Source: Nitrosomonas mobilis
Lineage (GTDB): Bacteria; Pseudomonadota; Gammaproteobacteria; Burkholderiales; Nitrosomonadaceae
Length of the DNA stretch: 64,000 bases
Assembly (NCBI RefSeq): GCF_900103035.1
Contig: NZ_FMWO01000056.1
Location: forward strand, 1 to 64,000
Direction of reading: 5' to 3'
In this document: positions 1-9,045 of the stretch, piece by piece
How positions within the stretch are numbered: the stretch's first letter is position 1
How the letters are laid out: the number at the start of each line of letters is the position of its first letter
Translations under genes and position numbers: made by a program
The notes under the pieces: model-generated
Databases searched by the model: none
What the model was told of the DNA's origin: nothing
Seen by the model: the letters and a program-made list of their open reading frames with translations, nothing else

Positions 1-16
1 CACATACCCCACCTGT

Positions 17-565
17 TCATTCCACCTCCCCAATATTCAGCTGCAAATCCGGGTCGCCGCTCCAATCGGTGGCATAAAGCCCACGGGCAACGTCGCGGTG
101 GAAGGTTGAATACGGCCAGTCAACGGTACGCGCAACCTGGCCGTGTTTCACCGGGTTGATGTAAATATAATCAACGCAGCGGGAAAAATCGGTTTCGTCA
201 CGAATGGCGTATTCCCAATAGCGGCGTTGCCATAATGTCGATTCGCGGTGTTTGGTTTTGGATGCGGTCATCCATTCAGGGCGGTGATACGCGGCGGCAC
301 AGGCAAGCGATACGGAACGTTTAATCACCCGCCAACGGTTGGAGAAGTCGTGATCGCCCGGCGGCAGCGTCCAAATGCAATGCAGATGATCCGGCAACAG
401 CACCCAGGCATTGATGGTAAAGGGTTGCCGTGATTGCACGGATTTAACCGCCGAACGCAACGCCGCCCGCACCGGCGCATCGCACAGAACCGGGCGGCGG
501 CGATACGTCACCGCCGTAAAAAAATAAGTCCCACCGCAAATCGCGGCACGCCGATAACGCGACAT
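17..565 (-). CDS. REP-associated tyrosine transposase (RAYT, Y1_Tnp family)
   Basis: A 182-aa single-domain transposase of the IS200/IS605-like Y1 superfamily. The HUH metal motif is seen as His60-Leu-His62 (PDHLHCIW), and the nucleophilic tyrosine is probably Tyr133 in DYIYINPVKHG. The C-terminal WPYSTFHR stretch is typical of RAYTs. Family members nick and mobilise REP palindromes as single-stranded DNA and, unlike true insertion sequences, are usually single-copy and vertically kept. The matching palindromes begin 62 bp upstream of its start and recur through 12.3 kb, which supports the assignment. Length is normal and no frameshift is seen. The left flank lies outside the window, so a REP on that side cannot be checked. 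Confidence 0.93.
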   Translation of the reverse strand: MSRYRRAAICGGTYFFTAVTYRRRPVLCDAPVRAALRSAVKSVQSRQPFTINAWVLLPDHLHCIWTLPPGDHDFSNRWRVIKRSVSLACAAAYHRPEWMTASKTKHRESTLWQRRYWEYAIRDETDFSRCVDYIYINPVKHGQVARTVDWPYSTFHRDVARGLYATDWSGDPDLQLNIGEVE

Positions 566-626
566 GGCATCAAATCATGGCATATTGATAAAAAACACCC
601 CCGACCGGGTTACGCAATCATCACCC

Positions 627-970
627 GTAGGGTGGGCACTGGTTGTGCCCACGCGCAACACCACCCCATCCCCGCACCCATCCGCGCCAAAAAAAACCAC
701 CGTAGGGTGGGCACCCCGTGCCCACGCGTAACATATGCATAACCACCCCGCCCCCGTGCCCACGCGTGACGTATGCATAACCATCCCCATACCACGCGTA
801 CCCAAAAAAAACCGCCCCAGGTTTCCCGAGGGCGGTTTTTTGGTTGGGTTGCGGTTTATCCGGGGAGTTCCGCGTGGGTCACGTTGGCGGGCAATGTTTT
901 TTTGCCCGCGCGTGATTCACACGTTATCCCCGCACCGACCGCGTGGGCACAAAAGCGGTGCCCACCCTAC
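627..970. repeat. REP palindrome cluster next to the RAYT gene
   Basis: Copies of one palindrome with arms GTAGGGTGGGCAC and GTGCCCACGCG lie at 627-655 (+), 702-728 (+), a degraded half at about 742-768, and an inverted copy at 940-970. Each should fold into a GTGGGCAC/GTGCCCAC hairpin. The 413-bp gap between the RAYT gene and the RTX gene holds these repeats and one terminator. I see no gene in it. Confidence 0.85.
804..841. terminator. Bidirectional intrinsic terminator
   Basis: A hairpin with ACCGCCC/GGGCGGT arms and a 12-nt loop is flanked by a run of A on the left and a run of T on the right, so it can end transcription from both strands. On the minus strand it lies about 140 bp past the stop of the RTX gene, with the REP hairpin at 940-970 between them. 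Confidence 0.75.
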
Positions 971-978
971 ACGGCTGG

Positions 979-3978
979 TTAAGCGATTGTTGTCGCCGCA
1001 CCCGCAGTAATCGTTGCCAAACCTGTTACACCAGTTAATTCGACGATTTGATCATCAATATTACCTGTTGCAGCACCAGCATTGTAAACATACGTGTTAC
1101 CAGCATCCTCAAAAAATGCAGTTGAATTTGCTGCATCCAATTGTGTATCAGCCTGGATTGCAGCCACTTTCAGCGCAAAGGTGTTGTCATTCGCGTGGAA
1201 AGTTACCAAGCCGCCAGCGGATTGCTGTACGTTACTGCCTGCAACCAATGCCGTAGTATCAGCTGCCTGTAATACAGTGTTTGCACCGAAGGTAAGAATA
1301 TCGCTACCACCAGTATTAAAGTCGGCAATTTTATCGAGGGATGTGCCAACAATGGAACCGTTTGTGGCAAAAGCAAAAGTATCCGCTCCCGCACCACCTG
1401 TCAGAACATCTGCTCCCAGACCACCAGTAATCACGTCAGCACCCGAACCGCCGTTGATAACGTCAATTCCCGCATTACCAGTCAGCGTGTCATTACCTTC
1501 ACCACCCGTGATGGCCACTGTGGCGGAAGCGTCAGTATTCGCTGAAGCGAATGTAACAGCCAGATTAGCAGCTGTATCAATCACGGTAGCAGTCGAGTTA
1601 GCCACGACACCGCTGGCATCAAACGTGGTGATCGCCGTATTGCCAGCATCATTAGTCAGATTCAAACCATTGTTACCGGATACATTGACCGTCGTTGCAC
1701 CAGTTGCAACCAGACTTGCGGAGTGGATAGCAGCAGCGCTCGTGTCTGTGGTGTTGGCATCAGCCACATTGATGTTGATGGTCTCAACACCTGCTGCGGT
1801 GATTTGGCCAGCAGCTAAAACTCCTCCGGATTTGCTCAGTTCGAGATTCAGCACATCCCCAGCATTGAACGTTGCATCTTTGACTTGAACAACAACACCC
1901 GTACCGTCGCCAGTTTGTTTGATGGTACCGCCGCTAGCGAGATTGGAGATGACGGAGCTGGTAGCATTTGCACCGCCCGCATTCAGCACCACGGTCGAAA
2001 CATTGTTGATACCGGCCAAATCCAGCGTTGCCCCGGCAGCGAGAGCGTCCGACAGCTCAAGCACCTCGAAACCAGTAAATTTGCTGTTGAAGGTTGCATC
2101 ATTATCAGCGACAGCAGCTTGAGCGGATGTCATCACGATGGTATCGACCCCGTCACCAGCCGCAACGGAACCACCGGTACCCGCAGCTCCACCGTAGATC
2201 ACGGTGTCGTTACCTGCACCCATAGTGATGGCCTTGGTGAAGCCGCTGGAGAGACTCACAGAGTCATCGCCAGCACCGCCGGTGAATGAAACTCCAGCAG
2301 CAATCGCGCTACCCAGAGATGCACCTGCCGTGTTGGTAACATTGATGGCCGTAACGGCCGTCAGGGTTTCACCAGCAGAGGTAAATTTCGCATCGCCCGA
2401 AATATTCAGGGTAGTGGCATCAGCAAAGGCCATGGAACCAACAGACGAAGCTGCTGTGCTAGAGGTAATATTGACAGTGGTAAAGCCATCGTCGGCAGCA
2501 GCCTCGGAATCAGCCAGGGCGCCAGTCATGGTCAGATCATTGACGTTGACAGCCAAGGTATTTGCTGTCGGAGTAGCAGTCAGACCACCACGCCCAATAC
2601 CCAAGGAGGTAGCCGTACCCGACAGGTTAACCGTGCTGATTGCGCTAGAGTCGATCGTCGCTGCAGCAAAGTTGTTCAGTGTGACGGTTTCAATGGTGCC
2701 CGCAGCCGTAGCGGACGTTGCATTGGCGTCGGTGATGCCCACTGCGCCAGCGATCTTACCAGCAACAGTAGCCGCTGCAGTAGCCGCTGCATCCTGGTTA
2801 ACGGTTACAGAAGCGGTATTAGCGTCACCCGTCACAGTAACAGCTGATTGAGTAACAGTCGTATTAACAGCGTTAGCAGCCTTGGAGGTCACCGTAACCG
2901 TATCCCCTCCCGTCACAGCGATAGCACCCGTAGTACCAGCGGTGGAACTGGTCACATTTACAGTCACATCACCCGCAGCAGCAGTCGTAGCACCAACGGT
3001 AGTGGTACCAGTGGTGACGCCGGTTGCGTTGATGGTGACATTGTCGCCGCCATTCACTGCAACAAGTTTCGCAGCTTGTGCCGCAACCGTTGCGGTAACA
3101 TTTTGCGTGGCGGCTGCTGTGATGGTTTGATTTGCGCCAGAAGTGTTGGTGTTCAGCGCGGTCGTATCAGCAAAACTTGACGTGGTATCCAGTGTGATGT
3201 CACTACCAGAAGTCACGTTGACGGTTTCAACGCTGGTGACTTTGCTACCAACCGGCACAGCAGTAATCGCTGCAGTTTGTACCCAGTTGAGCGTATCATT
3301 ACCTGCTCCGCCATCGATCTGGTCACCCACGGTGAAGGTGGTTGCACCCGCAGATTCACCTGCGATAAACGTGTCGTTATCAGCCGTGCCAACGAGGTTA
3401 TCGGTTCCCGTTGTCAACGTAAACGTCTGCCCCGGTTGTCCCGGATCAGGAACGACCACACCGTTGTCTTCCAGCAGCGCCAGGGCGGCTTCTGCTGTGG
3501 TCGGGCCGCTGGCGGTCACGCCAACGAAGGCGGCTTGGCCGGCAGCCACGCCGGCGATGGCGTCCACATTATCAGCATGCACCCCTGCAACCAGCGCTTT
3601 GTTATTCAGCAGCGCAGCAGCATCGGCAAAGACGGGATCAGTGGTGGTATTCAGGAATTCGACAGCAAGATAAGCGAGCTGACCGAGACCCAGTCCAAAA
3701 TTGTCGTTGACAAATGCTTTGGCCACCGTGGTGGCGTCGTCGGTGGCAGCAGGATCAAAGCCGAAGTTGGTCAGCAGAAAATCTGCCTGTGCAGCTTGGC
3801 CTGTCGGCACGATGCTTTGGAACTCCAGCGTTCCGACCAAGATATTGGCCAGCTCCGACAAGCTAGTGCCCGCTGCTACGATGCTCGAGAGATCCGTCTG
3901 GATATTTTTGCCAGGCGCGCCGTTGAACAAACCTGCCACTAATTTAAAAATGTTACTTTCGTTTGCGGTAAGAGCCAT
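979..3978 (-). CDS. Large secreted RTX / S-layer-like beta-strand repeat protein
   Basis: A 999-aa protein very rich in Thr, Ala, Val, Asn and Gly, with no cysteine that I can find. Residues ~1-160 are a helical N-terminal region starting MALTANESNIFKLVAG. The middle is a long run of short beta-strand repeats. Glycine-rich calcium-binding nonapeptides (GGEGNDTLT, GGSGADVIT, GGAGADTFA) lie near residues 826-870. There is no N-terminal signal peptide. This architecture matches RTX adhesins and S-layer proteins exported by type I secretion, recognised at the C-terminus and folded by calcium outside the cell. No T1SS genes lie in the window. The start has an AAGGAA ribosome site 7 nt upstream. 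A TACACT -10-like box lies at 4014-4019. Adhesin versus S-layer cannot be decided from sequence. Confidence 0.85.
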   Translation of the reverse strand: MALTANESNIFKLVAGLFNGAPGKNIQTDLSSIVAAGTSLSELANILVGTLEFQSIVPTGQAAQADFLLTNFGFDPAATDDATTVAKAFVNDNFGLGLGQLAYLAVEFLNTTTDPVFADAAALLNNKALVAGVHADNVDAIAGVAAGQAAFVGVTASGPTTAEAALALLEDNGVVVPDPGQPGQTFTLTTGTDNLVGTADNDTFIAGESAGATTFTVGDQIDGGAGNDTLNWVQTAAITAVPVGSKVTSVETVNVTSGSDITLDTTSSFADTTALNTNTSGANQTITAAATQNVTATVAAQAAKLVAVNGGDNVTINATGVTTGTTTVGATTAAAGDVTVNVTSSTAGTTGAIAVTGGDTVTVTSKAANAVNTTVTQSAVTVTGDANTASVTVNQDAAATAAATVAGKIAGAVGITDANATSATAAGTIETVTLNNFAAATIDSSAISTVNLSGTATSLGIGRGGLTATPTANTLAVNVNDLTMTGALADSEAAADDGFTTVNITSSTAASSVGSMAFADATTLNISGDAKFTSAGETLTAVTAINVTNTAGASLGSAIAAGVSFTGGAGDDSVSLSSGFTKAITMGAGNDTVIYGGAAGTGGSVAAGDGVDTIVMTSAQAAVADNDATFNSKFTGFEVLELSDALAAGATLDLAGINNVSTVVLNAGGANATSSVISNLASGGTIKQTGDGTGVVVQVKDATFNAGDVLNLELSKSGGVLAAGQITAAGVETININVADANTTDTSAAAIHSASLVATGATTVNVSGNNGLNLTNDAGNTAITTFDASGVVANSTATVIDTAANLAVTFASANTDASATVAITGGEGNDTLTGNAGIDVINGGSGADVITGGLGADVLTGGAGADTFAFATNGSIVGTSLDKIADFNTGGSDILTFGANTVLQAADTTALVAGSNVQQSAGGLVTFHANDNTFALKVAAIQADTQLDAANSTAFFEDAGNTYVYNAGAATGNIDDQIVELTGVTGLATITAGAATTIA

Positions 3979-4085
3979 TTTATATTTCCTTTAAAATTAA
4001 CGTTAAAAAAACGAGTGTAACGCCATTGCACACATGCCCGTCAGCGACATCCCCATGCAGCGACTGGCAAGTGTAGAACATTGAA

Positions 4086-4250
4086 TTACTGGTAATTGAT
4101 GGAATAAAGCACTTTTACTGGTTCAGTTTGCCATAATGACTTTAGCATAGCAATGACAAAAATCAATATGAATACATAAAAAATAACGAGCCAGAATTGA
4201 TAACGGGCATCTGAATCAGAAACTGAAGTTTTTCTATCAGACCTGCACAT
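4086..4250 (-). CDS. Possible small single-span membrane protein
   Basis: A 54-aa ORF with one clear hydrophobic stretch (FWLVIFYVFILIFVIAML), starting at the ATG at 4250. An in-frame TTG lies further up. I see no good ribosome site, and the upstream part overlaps a repeated segment, so it may be chance. It is reported because the hydrophobic segment is well formed. No function is proposed. Confidence 0.2.
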   Translation of the reverse strand: MCRSDRKTSVSDSDARYQFWLVIFYVFILIFVIAMLKSLWQTEPVKVLYSINYQ

Positions 4251-4261
4251 TCTGCACCCGG

Positions 4262-4322
4262 AAAAAACAGCATACAAGATAATCTTTCGTCATAGTGAAA
4301 AAATGTCGCTTTTTGGATACAG
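4262..4322 (+). repeat. ~60-bp direct repeat, copy 1
   Basis: This AT-rich segment, containing ACAGCATACAAGA and ending TTTTTGGATACAG, recurs with about eight differences at 4611-4670. Both copies lie immediately left of a REP palindrome. Part of the end (TTTTTGGATACA followed by GGGTAAAAA) also resembles the DNA just upstream of the diguanylate cyclase start at 19328. I do not recognise it as a known element. Confidence 0.6.
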
Positions 4323-4573
4323 ATTTGGCGTGGGTAAAAAGATCCCCGTGCATCGCCTTCGCGCCGACCGCGTGGGCACAACAACGTGCCCACCCTACGG
4401 ATTACGCGATTACTACCTTGTACTGCATAAAAAACATGTCGAATGACGGCCAGCATGTAGGGTGGGCACCCCGTGCCCACGCGTGACGTACGCGTTACTA
4501 CCTCATTCCGCGTTCCCATGCATCATCCCTGCACCGACTGCGTGGGCAAAAAATCGTTGCCCACCCTACCCTG

Positions 4574-4610
4574 CTTGCCAACACAGCATGACAACATGGC
4601 AAACCGGCAG
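4574..4610 (+). repeat. 37-bp segment shared with the vapC pseudogene
   Basis: These 37 bp (from CTTGCCAACACAGCATGACA to GGCAG) match 5238-5274 inside the broken vapC gene with a single C/T difference, including the TGA that interrupts vapC. Flanking bases differ on both sides. In vapC the segment falls in a normally coding stretch, so this copy may be a fragment transferred from it. Confidence 0.8.
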
Positions 4611-4670
4611 AAAAACAGCATACAAGACAATCTTTTGTCATGATAAAAATATGTCGTTTTTTGGATACAG
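4611..4670 (+). repeat. ~60-bp direct repeat, copy 2
   Basis: Second copy of the segment at 4262-4322, directly abutting the 37-bp vapC-like segment on its left and the REP palindrome at 4674 on its right. Confidence 0.6.
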
Positions 4671-4935
4671 CACGTAGGGTGGGCACCCCGTGCCCACGCG
4701 CGAACGCACGCGTTACCACCTCATTCCCCGTTCCCATGCATCATCCCTGCACCGACCGCGTGGGCAAAAAATCGTTGCCCACCCTACGGGTTATACGATT
4801 ACCATCTTATCCTCCGTGTCCACGCGGAGCTGATCAGCGCGTAGCGTGGCCTGTGCCCACGCGTGACGTACTTGTATTTGATTTTTATGCCTGCTGGAAC
4901 TATAGTCATGTTCAAAATCACATGGATAGGTCATC

Positions 4936-5175
4936 ATGAAAACTGTCAATACCTCTGAATTCAAGACCCAATGCCTGCAGCTCATGGATGACGTAGTAAA
5001 ATCTGGCGACAGTATCGTCATTACCAGAGACGGCCAGCCCATCGCCCGGCTCTGCCCGATTGCCTCAAAGCAATCAGCAACCCTTGTCGGACGCCATAAA
5101 GGGGAAATTCGTATTGTTGGAGATATAGTGGCATCCCTTGACGAATTATGGGATGCCGAATGCTCCTCCTGCTAG
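4936..5175 (+). CDS. Phd/YefM-family antitoxin
   Basis: A 79-aa antitoxin starting MKTVNTSEFKTQCLQLMDDV, the typical Phd/YefM N-terminal fold that binds DNA and represses its own operon. The motif DSIVITRDGQPIARL is characteristic. The C-terminus (about residues 50-79) should wrap the toxin. It overlaps the toxin start by 16 nt, as is usual for these pairs. The toxin is interrupted, so the antitoxin may now act alone as a regulator or as protection against a related toxin elsewhere. The locus sits between two groups of REP palindromes. Confidence 0.9.
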   Translation: MKTVNTSEFKTQCLQLMDDVVKSGDSIVITRDGQPIARLCPIASKQSATLVGRHKGEIRIVGDIVASLDELWDAECSSC

Positions 5176-5561
5176 ACACCCATGCCCTGATCTGGCTTGA
5201 CCAGGATGATCCTTCTCTGGGAACAGGAGCGCGGGATCTTGCCAACACAGCATGACAACATGGCAAACTGGCAGTTTCAGCAATTACCTTCTGGGAGACA
5301 GCCATGCTAGCTGCCAAAGGGCGAATCACCATGACTCTTCCACTTCCGCTCTGGCGACGTGATTTTCTGGAACTTGGTCTGGTTGAAATTGGAATTGATG
5401 GAGACATCGGCATTGCGGCTGCTCAGCTCGATTTACATGGTGATCCAGCAGACCGTCTTATTGTTGCAACCGCGCAGCTCATTGATGCGACGCTTCTGAC
5501 TGCTGATCTATCGATATTACAATGGAACACTACGCTGAAGCGCTTCGATGCACGACAATAA
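5160..5561 (+). pseudogene. vapC: VapC-type PIN-domain toxin, interrupted by an in-frame stop
   Basis: Reading from ATG 5160, one frame encodes MLLLLDTHALIWLDQDDPSL, the PIN start with its first catalytic Asp, and continues to 5561 with VSAITFWETAMLAAKGR, GDPADRLIVATAQL and LTADLSIL, all typical of VapC RNases. A single in-frame TGA at 5253-5255 splits it, probably from TGG, since the surrounding codons read smoothly. A restart at ATG 5304 would lack the first acidic residue, so an active RNase is unlikely. The stop lies inside the 37-bp segment repeated at 4574. A sequencing error is possible but would have to occur in both copies. Confidence 0.87.
5238..5274 (+). repeat. 37-bp segment in vapC shared with 4574-4610
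   Basis: It carries the nonsense TGA of vapC at 5253. It encodes in frame the region between the first PIN strand and the VSAITFWE motif, which fits ordinary VapC spacing. That favours vapC as the source of the sequence rather than an insertion into it. Confidence 0.75.
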
Positions 5562-5602
5562 CCATGCTTTTGCTCATCCCCGTGCATCACATTCACACCA
5601 AC

Positions 5603-5901
5603 CGCGTGGGCAAAAAATCGTTGCCCACCCTACGGATTACGCGATCACCACCCTGTAGGGTGGGCACCCCGTGCCCACGCGTGAACGCACGCGTTACCAC
5701 CTCATCCCCCATTCCCGTGCATCACCTTCGCATCGACCGCGTGGGCAAAAATCCTTGCCCACCCTACGGATTACGCGATCACTACCTTGTACGGTGGGCA
5801 CCCCGTGCCCACGCGTGACGCACGCGTTACCACCTCGTTCCCCATCCCTGTGCATCACATTCACACCAACCGCGTGGGCAAAAAATCGTTGCCCACCCTA
5901 C
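5603..5901. repeat. REP cluster with two more 113-bp REPIN-like pairs
   Basis: Hairpins lie at 5603-5633 (-), 5655-5681 (+), 5738-5767 (-), 5789-5816 (+) and 5871-5901 (-). The pairs 5655-5767 and 5789-5901 are both 113 bp, the same layout as the pairs upstream of the TA locus. The rest of the 5562-6080 gap (5902-6080) shows no gene or clear signal before ftsK. Confidence 0.85.
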
Positions 5902-6080
5902 GGGTTATGCGATTACCATCTTATCTTCCGTATCCATGCGGAGCCTGATCAGCAGAAAAATCGGTTACACTGGTGTTTTTCGGTTCTCTGTCAGCAGATG
6001 TCTCTGTTTCCGCTAAACTCTTGTCCTGAACCAGGGCGCTGCCTGCGTTGTTCATCCATCATGCTTTTTAGCTGTTTCCC

Positions 6081-8384
6081 ATGAGTTTCATTAATAAATC
6101 GATGGCGAAGAAACCCGCCGGTCAGCCGCTTCCGGCCAAAATCAGCCGCTTATTGCGCGAAGCTGTTGCGCTGGTGTTGGGTGGAGTGGCGCTTTATCTG
6201 GCGTTGATTTTCATCAGTTTCGACCTGACCGATCCGGGGTGGTCGCGCAGCGCGGTAGGCGCGCAGATCGGCAATGCGGGCGGAGCGGCGGGTGCGTGGC
6301 TGTCGGATTTGCTGTTTTATCTGTTTGGCGTATCTGCCTGGTGGTGGGTGGCGTTTTTTATGGCGGCGGTCTGGTGGAGTTACCGCCGCATCGATATTGC
6401 CAACGTGCTCGATCCGCGCACGCTCGCGGTGGCTTTTACCGGATTTCTCACCTTGCTCGTGGCCAGCAGCGGGATCGAGTCGCTGCGCTTTCATACGCTG
6501 CAGGCATCCCTGCCACTGGCGCCTGGCGGCATACTCGGTGAGGTGCTTAGCCGTTATGCCTCCATGCTGCTGGGATTCACCGGCGCCACGCTTGGACTGG
6601 TGATTTTGTTTGCCATCGGGTTGAGCCTGTTTTCCGGACTTTCATGGGTGAAGCTGTCTGAACGCATTGGCGCGGTGATTGAGCTGGCTGGTACGTCGAT
6701 TCTGGATCGTTGGGATCGCTGGCGTGACCGGCGCATGAATGCGGCAGCGGCGGACAAACCTGACATCCTGCTGGAGGCGGTTAAAGATCAACCACTGTCT
6801 CAGCCGATGCTGCGCATCGAGCTGCCGGAAACGGAGATTCAAAAATCATCGCGCAGCGTCAAAGAGAAAACCAGATCGTTATTTTTTGACGCTGCCGACT
6901 CTCCCCTGCCCCCGCTTTCGCTGCTGGATGAGCCTGAAAAACAGGTGATATTGCTGTCAAGCGATATGCTGGAATTCAACTCGCGCCTGATTGAGCGCAA
7001 GCTGAAGGAATTTGGCGTGGAGGTGAAAGTAGTGGCGGCCTATCCCGGCCCGGTGATCACTCGTTATGAGATTGAACCGGCGGTCGGTGTCAAGGGGAGC
7101 CAGATCGTCAATCTGGTCAGAGATCTGGCGCGTGCGTTTACCGTGGCCAGCATTCGCGTGGTCGAGACCATTCCCGGCAAATCGACGATGGGCATGGAAA
7201 TCCCCAATCCCAAGCGTCAGATGGTTCGTCTGCATGAAATTCTGGCCTCGAAAGTTTACGCGGATCATGCTTCACCGTTGACCATTGCGCTGGGCAAGGA
7301 TATCAGCGGCAAGCCCGTGGTGTCCGATCTTGCCAGAATGCCGCATGCGCTGGTGGCAGGTACGACCGGCTCGGGGAAATCGGTTGCCATCAATGCTGTC
7401 ATTCTGAGTCTGCTCTACAAGGCGACGCCGGAGGAGGTTCGTCTCATTCTGATCGACCCCAAAATGCTGGAGCTGTCGGTCTATGACGGCATTCCGCATC
7501 TGCTGACCCCAGTAGTCACTGACATGCGCGATGCCGCCAACGCGCTCAACTGGTGTGTCGGTGAGATGGAGCGCCGCTACAAGCTGATGTCGGCGCTGGG
7601 TGTGCGCAATCTCGCGGGCTATAACCAGAAAATACGGGATGCCATCAAACAGGAAGCGGCACTGACCAATCCGTTGAGCATCACGCCGGAATCACCCGAA
7701 TTGCTGGAAGAAATGCCGCTGATCGTGGTGGTGATTGATGAACTGGCCGATCTGATGATGATCGTCGGCAAGAAAGTCGAGAAACTGATTGCCCGGCTGG
7801 CACAGAAGGCGCGTGCGGCAGGTATTCATTTGCTGCTGGCCACGCAACGCCCGTCGGTGGATGTTATCACCGGTCTGATCAAGGCGAATATTCCGACCCG
7901 CATCGCCTTTCAGGTTTCCAGCAAGATCGACTCGCGCACCATTCTCGATCAGATGGGGGCGGAAGCCTTGCTAGGACAGGGGGATATGCTGTATCTGCCA
8001 CCCGGCAGCGGTCATCCGCAGCGTATTCACGGCGCATTCGTTGCCGACGGCGAAGTGCACAAAGTGGTGGAATATCTCAAGGAACACGGTGAAGCCTGTT
8101 ACCTCGATGACATCCTGCAGGCGGCCGATGTGGAAGAAGATGCTGGCGAGAGCAGCAGCGGCGGTAGCCAATCCAGCGGGGGGGAAGCCGATCCCCTCTA
8201 TGATGAGGCGGTCAGCATCGTCATCAAGACCCGCCGCGCTTCGATCTCGCTGGTACAGCGCCAGTTGCGCATTGGCTATAATCGTGCCGCCAGGCTGATC
8301 GAGGAAATGGAACGGACCGGTATCGTTTCCGGCATGGAAAGCAATGGCAACCGCGAGGTATTGGCGCCCAAACGAGACGATTAA
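6081..8384 (+). CDS. ftsK: DNA translocase FtsK
   Basis: A 767-aa FtsK/SpoIIIE-type motor that pumps chromosome ends across the division septum. Four or so N-terminal membrane helices (residues ~20-195) anchor it at the septum. A short linker follows, which makes this a compact version compared with the ~1300-aa enterobacterial protein. The RecA-like motor has Walker A GTTGSGKS near 427-434 and Walker [12 protein letters not shown] near 549. The C-terminal winged-helix gamma domain ([20 protein letters not shown] and on) reads KOPS sites and activates XerCD at dif. There is no strong ribosome site at ATG 6081; ATG 6102 is an alternative. lolA and rarA follow on the same strand, a common proteobacterial order. 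Confidence 0.97.
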   Translation: MSFINKSMAKKPAGQPLPAKISRLLREAVALVLGGVALYLALIFISFDLTDPGWSRSAVGAQIGNAGGAAGAWLSDLLFYLFGVSAWWWVAFFMAAVWWSYRRIDIANVLDPRTLAVAFTGFLTLLVASSGIESLRFHTLQASLPLAPGGILGEVLSRYASMLLGFTGATLGLVILFAIGLSLFSGLSWVKLSERIGAVIELAGTSILDRWDRWRDRRMNAAAADKPDILLEAVKDQPLSQPMLRIELPETEIQKSSRSVKEKTRSLFFDAADSPLPPLSLLDEPEKQVILLSSDMLEFNSRLIERKLKEFGVEVKVVAAYPGPVITRYEIEPAVGVKGSQIVNLVRDLARAFTVASIRVVETIPGKSTMGMEIPNPKRQMVRLHEILASKVYADHASPLTIALGKDISGKPVVSDLARMPHALVAGTTGSGKSVAINAVILSLLYKATPEEVRLILIDPKMLELSVYDGIPHLLTPVVTDMRDAANALNWCVGEMERRYKLMSALGVRNLAGYNQKIRDAIKQEAALTNPLSITPESPELLEEMPLIVVVIDELADLMMIVGKKVEKLIARLAQKARAAGIHLLLATQRPSVDVITGLIKANIPTRIAFQVSSKIDSRTILDQMGAEALLGQGDMLYLPPGSGHPQRIHGAFVADGEVHKVVEYLKEHGEACYLDDILQAADVEEDAGESSSGGSQSSGGEADPLYDEAVSIVIKTRRASISLVQRQLRIGYNRAARLIEEMERTGIVSGMESNGNREVLAPKRDD

Positions 8385-8421
8385 TTCCTTGAACTGATAC
8401 CTCAAACCATATCAAACCATT

Positions 8422-9045
8422 ATGTCCCGCTCATTACTGCTTATCGTTACCTTTCTGCTTAGCCTGTTTTCATCGCACGCCCCTGCCGCAGCAGTTACCA
8501 GCCTCAAAAATTTCGTGGACAAGGTGCGGACTTTCCGTACCGAATTTTCACAAACCCTGTTGGATCAAAACTTCCAGATTATGCAGAAAACCAGCGGCAG
8601 CATGTTGTTTGCGCGCCCCGGTAAATTTCGTTGGAGCTATGAAACTCCCTATCAGCAACTGATCGTCGGTGATGGCGAGTACGTCTGGTTTTATGATCAG
8701 GACCTCGAACAGGTCACGGTGCGCAAGCTCGATCTCACGCTCGGCAGCACGCCGGCGGCACTGCTGGCGGGGGAAGGAACGATCGAACAGGATTTTGATC
8801 TGCAGGAAATTGAGGTACAGGGAGAACTTGAATGGCTGGAAGCCATCCCCAAAAGCGAGGAAACATCATTCGAGCTGATCCGCCTGGGATTTTCTCACGC
8901 GGGGGAGCTGCGCGAAATGATATTGCGCGACAATCTGGGGCAATTCACCTGGCTGATATTCTCGCAGGCCGAACAGAACCCGGAGCTGCCGGATACCTTG
9001 TTCCAGTTCACCCCCCCTGCCGGGGTAGATATTATCCGTGACTGA
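8422..9045 (+). CDS. lolA: Outer-membrane lipoprotein carrier protein LolA
   Basis: A 207-aa periplasmic chaperone that takes lipoproteins from LolCDE and hands them to LolB at the outer membrane. The signal peptide is [20 protein letters not shown] followed by an Ala-rich cleavage site. The mature part has the family start ([18 protein letters not shown]) and the [16 protein letters not shown] strand. The stop overlaps the rarA start by 8 nt, so ftsK-lolA-rarA is probably one transcript. There is no obvious ribosome site. Confidence 0.95.
   Translation: MSRSLLLIVTFLLSLFSSHAPAAAVTSLKNFVDKVRTFRTEFSQTLLDQNFQIMQKTSGSMLFARPGKFRWSYETPYQQLIVGDGEYVWFYDQDLEQVTVRKLDLTLGSTPAALLAGEGTIEQDFDLQEIEVQGELEWLEAIPKSEETSFELIRLGFSHAGELREMILRDNLGQFTWLIFSQAEQNPELPDTLFQFTPPAGVDIIRD

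Larger units (their letters stand above)
4369..4864. repeat. REP palindromes with two ~113-bp REPIN-like pairs
   Basis: Hairpins lie at 4369-4398 (-), 4457-4484 (+), 4539-4569 (-), 4674-4700 (+), 4757-4787 (-) and a degraded one at 4841-4864 (+). The pairs 4457-4569 and 4674-4787 are head-to-head units: a forward palindrome, a ~54-nt linker containing CATGCATCATCCCTGCACCG, and an inverted palindrome. This is the layout of REPINs mobilised by RAYTs. The gap 3979-4935 holds these repeats, the 60-bp and 37-bp repeats and possibly one tiny ORF. Confidence 0.85.

Noticed and set aside
1094..3942. Long ORFs antisense to the RTX gene (1094-1888, 2204-2851, 3277-3942)
   Set aside because: They mirror the repetitive codon pattern of the sense gene and have no family resemblance.
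4498..4737. 79-aa minus-strand ORF spanning REP palindromes
   Set aside because: It is a reading through the REP hairpins and the 37-bp repeat with no support.
5304..5561. Independent 85-aa gene from ATG 5304
   Set aside because: It is the in-frame 3' part of the interrupted vapC and lacks the first PIN acidic residue.
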